Origin: an uncultured Opitutia bacterium
GTDB taxonomy: Bacteria; Verrucomicrobiota; Verrucomicrobiae; Opitutales; MB11C04
Assembly (NCBI GenBank): GCA_913048545.1
Contig: CAJWWH010000074.1
Coordinates: forward strand, 1-8,318
DNA: 8,318 bases
Reading direction: 5' to 3'
Part shown: positions 1-5,500 of the stretch, piece after piece
Position numbering within the stretch: position 1 is the stretch's first letter
Layout: each line of letters starts with the position of its first letter
Notes under the pieces: model-generated
What the model saw: only the letters and a program-made list of their open reading frames with translations
The model's database searches: none
Told to the model about the DNA's origin: nothing
Position numbers and translations under genes: made by a program

Positions 1-16
1 CGCAATCGGATAAGAA

Positions 17-2389
17 ATGAAAGTTAAGGAAATTTTGGAAACAATGGATTATGGAGAGGCACCGGAAAGTGCTGAACAGGCAAAGGAATGGATTGCTAAA
101 CATTCCGGAAATATGGGCCTGTATATTAATGGTTCCATTGAATGCCCGGACGGACGCGATTCCCTAGAAAGCAGGAATCCTGCAAACGGAGATCTCCTCG
201 CCCATGTCTGCCAGGCAGACAGTGATGATATTGACCAAGCCGTAAATGCCGCCCGCAAAGCACAACCAGAATGGGAAGGAATGGGCGGTCCGGCACGGGC
301 GAAATATCTCTACGCCCTTGCCCGTCTGGTTCAGAAACATTCGCGCCTCCTTGCCGTACTTGAAACTTTGGATAATGGAAAACCAATAAGGGAAAGCCGG
401 GATATCGATATCCCCCTCGTCGCCCGTCATTTTTATTATCATGCCGGAGCCGCTCAGTTAATGGAAAAGGAAATGCCCGACCAGCAGGCACTGGGCGTGG
501 CCGGCCAGGTCATTCCATGGAATTTCCCCCTGCTGATGCTGGCGTGGAAAATTGCTCCCGCCATTGCCATGGGTAACACGGTGGTTCTAAAACCGGCGGA
601 ATATACCTCCCTGTCCGCACTTCTCTTTGCAGAAATTTGTATCGAAGCCGGTTTACCCGCTGGTGTGGTCAATCTCGTTACCGGGGATGGACGGGTAGGA
701 GAAATGCTCGTGACTCACGAAGGAATTGATAAGGTTGCTTTTACCGGATCAACCGAGGTCGGTCGTAAAATCCGTCAGGCCATTGCCGGACAGGGCAAGG
801 AACTCACTCTCGAACTCGGAGGCAAATCCCCTTACATCGTATTCGACGATGCCGATCTTGACAGTGCGGTGGAAGGATTAGTCGATGCAATCTGGTTTAA
901 TCAGGGACAGGTATGCTGTGCCGGATCCCGCCTTTTTGTACAGGAAGGAATCGCGGAAACTTTTCATACAAAACTCAGGGCACGGATAGATAAACTCCGG
1001 ATTGGGGATCCAATGGACAAGTCCATTGATGTGGGAGCCATCGTCGATCCGAGTCAGCTCGAATCCATTACCCGTATGGTGGAGGAGGGATTAAAAGAAG
1101 GCGGAGAACGGCACACCTGCCCAGCTAAGCTACCCGAGACCGGTTGTTTTTATCCACCCACCCTCATCACCGAAGTGGACCCTGCATGTCAACTCATGCA
1201 GGAGGAAATTTTTGGCCCCGTTTTAGTCGGGACAACCTTCCGTACACCCGCTGAAGCAGTAGCTCTGGCCAATAACACCCGTTATGGCCTGGCCGCATCC
1301 ATCTGGACCGAAAATATTAACCTCGCTCTCGATATTGCCCCCAAAGTGATCTGTGGAGTGGCCTGGATTAATTCAACCAATCAATTTGACGCCGCCGCCG
1401 GATTTGGCGGAAGACGGGAAAGTGGTTTTGGCCGGGAAGGCGGTGGGGAAGGACTATTTGCCTACACCCGTTCGAAAAATGCCCCCACGAATGAACTGGC
1501 TGAACTGATGGCTCACCCAGGGAAGTCTGAACCGGCGGGCACAGAAATTGACCGTACCGCCAAGCTCTTTATTGGGGGCAAGCAGGCTCGTCCAGACAGC
1601 GGATACTCCACCCCGGTCTTTTCCACGGAAGGGAAACTGCTCGCCCAAATCGGACAAGGAAACCGCAAGGATATCCGTAATGCAGTCGAAGCGGCTGCCG
1701 GTGCCAAAGGTTGGGGGAAATCCACCGCCCATCTGCGTGCTCAAATTCTTTATTACCTCGGGGAAAATCTTTCCGCCCGTAAAAACGAGTTTGCCGAACG
1801 TATTGTCAGTATGACCGGTTGTGGACAGGACGCGGCCAAACTGGAAGTGAACAGTTCCATCGACCGTTTATTTACCTATGCAGCATGGGCAGATAAATAT
1901 GACGGAGCAGCCCACGGCGTTCCTATCCGGGGAATCGCACTGGCCATGAACGAACCAGTGGGGGTGATTGGAATGATCTGCCCGGATGAATCCCCCCTGC
2001 TTGGATTAATCTCACTTCTCGCCCCTGCACTGGCTATGGGCAACACCTGTGTGGCGGTTCCCTCCGAACCGTTCCCCCTATCCGCCACCGATCTCTATCA
2101 GGTATTTGAAACTTCAGATTTACCGGCAGGCGTGGTTAATCTGGTCACCGCAAAACACAGCGATGTGGCCGAAACCCTCGCCGGGCATATGGAAATCGAT
2201 GCCCAATGGTATTTTGGATCGGGCGGACTCTCCCCCTTGATTGAAAAAGCCTCCGCTGGAAACCTCAAGCGGACCTGGGTAAATCAGGGAAAATCAATCG
2301 ACTGGAATGATTCCCAGCAGGCCGAGGGAAAAATGTTTCTCCGCCAAGCCACCGAAGTGAAAAATATCTGGATTCCCTATGGCGAATAA
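17..2389 (+). CDS. ALDH16-type double-domain aldehyde dehydrogenase (active N-terminal domain, degenerate C-terminal domain)
   Basis: This is a complete 790-residue protein predicted to oxidise an aldehyde to a carboxylate with NAD(P)+ in the cytoplasm; there is no signal peptide. Domain 1 (about residues 35-500) shows PWNFP with N169, VLKPAE with K192, the FTGSTEVG nucleotide-binding turn (242-249), LELGGKSP with E266, NQGQVCC with nucleophile C300, and EEIFGPV with E397. These sit at or within two residues of their human ALDH2 positions. Domain 2 (about 516-790) repeats the fold signature (EPVGVIGM, LAPALAMGNT, DLPAGVVNLVT), but E658 replaces the Asn and V681 the Lys. It ends before the Glu/Cys region, just after an ASAGNLKRTWV stretch. 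This architecture and length match ALDH16 (human ALDH16A1 is 802 aa), whose second domain is known to be catalytically dead; bacterial members keep the first-domain Cys. The substrate cannot be read from sequence. The start is chosen because the conserved ALDH16 N-terminus (MDYGEAPES, residues 10-18) lies just inside it. A weak purine-rich ggataag precedes the ATG with unusually short spacing. Confidence 0.95.
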   Translation: MKVKEILETMDYGEAPESAEQAKEWIAKHSGNMGLYINGSIECPDGRDSLESRNPANGDLLAHVCQADSDDIDQAVNAARKAQPEWEGMGGPARAKYLYALARLVQKHSRLLAVLETLDNGKPIRESRDIDIPLVARHFYYHAGAAQLMEKEMPDQQALGVAGQVIPWNFPLLMLAWKIAPAIAMGNTVVLKPAEYTSLSALLFAEICIEAGLPAGVVNLVTGDGRVGEMLVTHEGIDKVAFTGSTEVGRKIRQAIAGQGKELTLELGGKSPYIVFDDADLDSAVEGLVDAIWFNQGQVCCAGSRLFVQEGIAETFHTKLRARIDKLRIGDPMDKSIDVGAIVDPSQLESITRMVEEGLKEGGERHTCPAKLPETGCFYPPTLITEVDPACQLMQEEIFGPVLVGTTFRTPAEAVALANNTRYGLAASIWTENINLALDIAPKVICGVAWINSTNQFDAAAGFGGRRESGFGREGGGEGLFAYTRSKNAPTNELAELMAHPGKSEPAGTEIDRTAKLFIGGKQARPDSGYSTPVFSTEGKLLAQIGQGNRKDIRNAVEAAAGAKGWGKSTAHLRAQILYYLGENLSARKNEFAERIVSMTGCGQDAAKLEVNSSIDRLFTYAAWADKYDGAAHGVPIRGIALAMNEPVGVIGMICPDESPLLGLISLLAPALAMGNTCVAVPSEPFPLSATDLYQVFETSDLPAGVVNLVTAKHSDVAETLAGHMEIDAQWYFGSGGLSPLIEKASAGNLKRTWVNQGKSIDWNDSQQAEGKMFLRQATEVKNIWIPYGE

Positions 2390-2499
2390 ATTTTTACGAA
2401 TTTTAAATTTTTTCTAAGAAAATGAATCCTCGTTCGTCCTAATGCGAACGATCTAATGATTCCACCCGAATTCTTTCCTTCCTCAAATAAAAAACTCAT
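2390..2499. promoter_or_regulatory. AT-rich intergenic spacer, possible promoter region for the giant secreted protein gene
   Basis: This is a 110-base gap between the dehydrogenase stop and the next start. Its first 30 or so bases are nearly all A/T (runs of T around 2391-2395 and 2406-2413), in contrast with the coding sequence on either side. Such a tract could act as an upstream promoter element or mark an unstructured 3' end. I found no convincing -35/-10 pair and no Shine-Dalgarno sequence before 2500; the bases just before the ATG are A-rich. The regulatory role is therefore only inferred from position and composition. Confidence 0.3.
2430..2451. other. Short inverted repeat (stem-loop candidate) in the intergenic spacer
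   Basis: TCGTTCG (2430-2436) pairs perfectly with CGAACGA (2445-2451) around an 8-base loop. It lies 41 bases after the dehydrogenase stop, where a terminator or mRNA-stabilising hairpin would be expected. No T-run follows on the plus strand, so it does not meet the usual intrinsic-terminator pattern. A protein-binding operator half-site pair is an equally open reading. A 7-bp stem can occur by chance. Confidence 0.3.
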
Positions 2500-2565
2500 A
2501 TGAAAAATAAGCTGTTTCTCTCTTTTCTTTTCTCCCTCCTTCCCACAGTTTCTTACCTGCAGGGA
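2500..2565 (+). other. N-terminal signal peptide of the giant protein
   Basis: Residues 1-22 have the tripartite layout: a basic start (K2, K4), a hydrophobic core (about L5-L14, rich in Leu and Phe), then a polar stretch. Cleavage is plausible after S18 (T-V-S) or G22 (L-Q-G); neither is a textbook Ala-X-Ala site. There is no Cys in a lipobox position, so it is not a lipoprotein signal. If the core is not cleaved it would serve as a membrane anchor. Confidence 0.75.
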
Positions 2566-5500
2566 AATGTAATTGGATATGTTGAGGATTTTGCCCTCGC
2601 TCCGGATCGTCAGGTAGTCCTGAAAGACTTAATTCCCGGAACCCGTGAGTATTATTACTACCATGCCCTGCATGCCCAGAGCCAGGGTGATCACGAAGAA
2701 GTCGCAAAACTGATCAAGCTCTGGATCAAAAGACATGGAAACACCAGCCAAGTCCGTGAAATCCAAAACCGGGAAGCCCTGCTCATTTATGAAAAAAATC
2801 CCGCCGCATCTTTTGCCTACCTGATGGATCGCCTCCGCCTTCGGTTCAATCACAGTCGAAAAATGGAAGGAAGAAAGCCCTCCCACCCCATTGCACTTGA
2901 TCCCAAACAGGTCTCCTACAACACCTTTTATCAGGATGCGGTAAAAGCCTACAAAAACCTTCAGGGATTGGAGGATAAAGGCCTACGCAACCTCAATCCC
3001 AATAAATTAAACCCGGTTCAACTTCGCGATTTCCTCGGTCGTATCCGACATCCTGACATCCCCAATCTTCCTGCCCTCATCATCAAAGATTTAAAGGATA
3101 AGCAAAGTCGAGGATTTGGCTCCCTGAATATTCATCGAATGCTCACCAAAAAACAACTTGATGAACTCCGCACAATTGATCCAAAACTAATCAACTCCAA
3201 TACTTTCGTACAAAATTACCTCACCCGTCTCACTCCCTCCCCCGACCAGAATTTAGAACTGGAAAAAGAGGAAAGAACCGCCTGGCTGAACCGTCAGCTC
3301 CTTTTTGTGAAGAGCCTCCCTGCTTCCTTCAATTCCCTGAAGGCCAATCTAATCCATAATCTTCTCAAACACAGGCAATCCCTTGGTGAATGGGACCGCG
3401 AACTCTTCATGGAATATCTTTCTCTCCCCCGCCCCATGAGCTATTTCCGTAAGGAATTACTTATGATTGAATTAAGAAAGCCGGGCACTCAATCCGTCAA
3501 TTTAAACAATGGCTTTAGTAACTATGGATGTTTTCCACCAATCCGAAATGAAGTTCCTCTCGTCCGAGCCATGCTTCTGCACTTTTTAAAAGACGATGCC
3601 GACTACAAATCCTTCTCAAAATTTTTAACCGATGAATTTCTTAAACCGATTTTTGCCGAGGCCAAACTGATTACGGGAAAAGGAGATGCGGAGAAATGGT
3701 ACTCCATGCTCTCCACCAGTCAGCTTCAAACTTTGCGCGATCGGGTTGATCTTTCCTTTGCCGTAAATAATGTGCAAAGTTTTGGCCTCGGGGAAAAGGT
3801 CGGACTCAAACTATGGACCAAGAATATAGACAAATTAATCGTCAAGGAATTCGAAATTAACGCCTTTAATTACTACCTGAAAAACGGCACGGAAGTAAGC
3901 ACATCCATCGAACTGGACGGCCTCTCCGCCACCCGCGAGCGAGTTATTGAGAGCAACCGTCCGCCCATTCGCAGGACCCTGCAATCAGTCTCTTTTCCAA
4001 ACCTCAAAAAACGCGGAGTCTATGTGGTTGAATTCATCGGTAATGGAATTTCCAGCCGTGCACTCATTCGAAAAGGCACTCTTCGCCTGCTCAAAAAAAT
4101 TGGCCCCGCCGGGCACGAATTCAAAATCCTCGATGAAAGTAACCAGTTGCGGAATGAGGCCACGCTTTGGCTAAACGGGAAGGAATATACTCAGAAGGAT
4201 GGAGTTATCCTGGTTCCATTTACAAATAAACCGGGCAGTCGCACAGTTATCCTCAGGGATGGCGATTTTGCCAGCCTTGCCCAGTTCAATCATCTAGGTG
4301 AAAATTACAAACTACAGGTCGGGTTTCATGTGGACAGGGAATCTCTGCGGAAGAACCAAAAAGCATCCCTCATCGTACGGCCAAGCCTTCGTCTGAACGG
4401 ATACCCCACCTCCCTTAAACTTTTGGAGGATTGCAAACTTGTGATCATCACATCGGACCATGACAGCCAACCCACTCGGATGGAAGTACCCATAGAAGAT
4501 TTGGACATCGGAAAAGAGTTCATTCATGAATTTCGGGTTCCGGAAAGAATGAATCGCCTCGAAGCATTTCTTGAAGCCAAGATTGAAAAAATCAGCACCG
4601 ACCAAAAGGTAAATTTAAAAGACAGTTTTTCCATAACCATTAACGGAATGGATCACGGAACCCAGGTTGCCATTCCCCTGCTCCATCGTTCCACCGCTGG
4701 ATTTATTTTGGAAATCAGGGGGAAAAACGGTGAGCCCTTGGTTGACTATTCTGTGCCCGTTACATGTAAGCACACCGATTTTCGCCGCACCCGGAAAAGT
4801 ACTCTGAAAACGGATGCAGACGGAAGAATCAGGCTTGGCTTTCTTCCCAATATTGAATGGATACAGTCCCATAGTCCCCAGACTCGGGAGTGGAGACTGG
4901 AAAAACATGCCACTGGCCGGTCCATCCTGCCCAAGCTGGTCCATACCATCGAGGGGGAAGTGCTGTCCTTTCCTTTTCCCCGTTTGGATAACCGATTGGG
5001 TGCCAATGAATTTTCTCTCTTTGAAAAAAGACAGGGCGGAGTCTACTACCTTGATCATTCGGATAAAATCCGTTCTTTACCCGGACTTATTGAAATCAGG
5101 GGCTTGCCTGCGGCTGACTTTGAATTCTACCACCACCCCACTCGACGCACCGTAAATATTCGGGTCACGCGTGGAGAAAATAACTCCGGATTTGCAGTCT
5201 CTTCCAGCCGTATCCTCGAACGGACCTACGGCCCTCCCCTCAGTATTGCCTCCGTTCAACCGAAAAACGATACACTGATGATCAGGTTAACCAACTCAAA
5301 CCCATCCACCCGTTTACATGTTTTTGGCACAACCTATGTACCCGCCTTTGATGCCCATTCCCTTCTTCAAATCGATCCAATTCCTTCTCCGTCTTCCCTC
5401 GATCTGGCCACACCAAAAACCCTTTTTGTGGAGGAACGGGATATCGGGGAAGAATACCGATATGTGCTCGAACGTCAGGGTGCGGTAAAATTTCCCGGCA

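Noticed and set aside
126..491. Open frame of 121 codons on the minus strand
   Set aside because: It is antisense to the conserved N-terminal part of the aldehyde dehydrogenase, whose protein sequence is unmistakable; its own translation looks like no known protein.
2430..2451. Rho-independent terminator after the dehydrogenase
   Set aside because: The stem-loop is short and no T-run follows it on the plus strand, so it is listed only as an inverted repeat.
2389..2499. Dehydrogenase second domain truncated by a frameshift or nonsense mutation
   Set aside because: The length and C-terminal stretch fit the normal ALDH16 form, and no downstream frame in the AT-rich spacer continues an ALDH sequence.
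4615..5058. Open frame of 147 codons on the minus strand
   Set aside because: It lies wholly inside and antisense to the giant gene, has no recognisable domain, and is expected by chance in a long coding region.
4814..5155. Plus-strand open frame of 113 codons in another phase
   Set aside because: It overlaps the giant gene in a different frame with no start signal and no domain, so it is a shadow frame.
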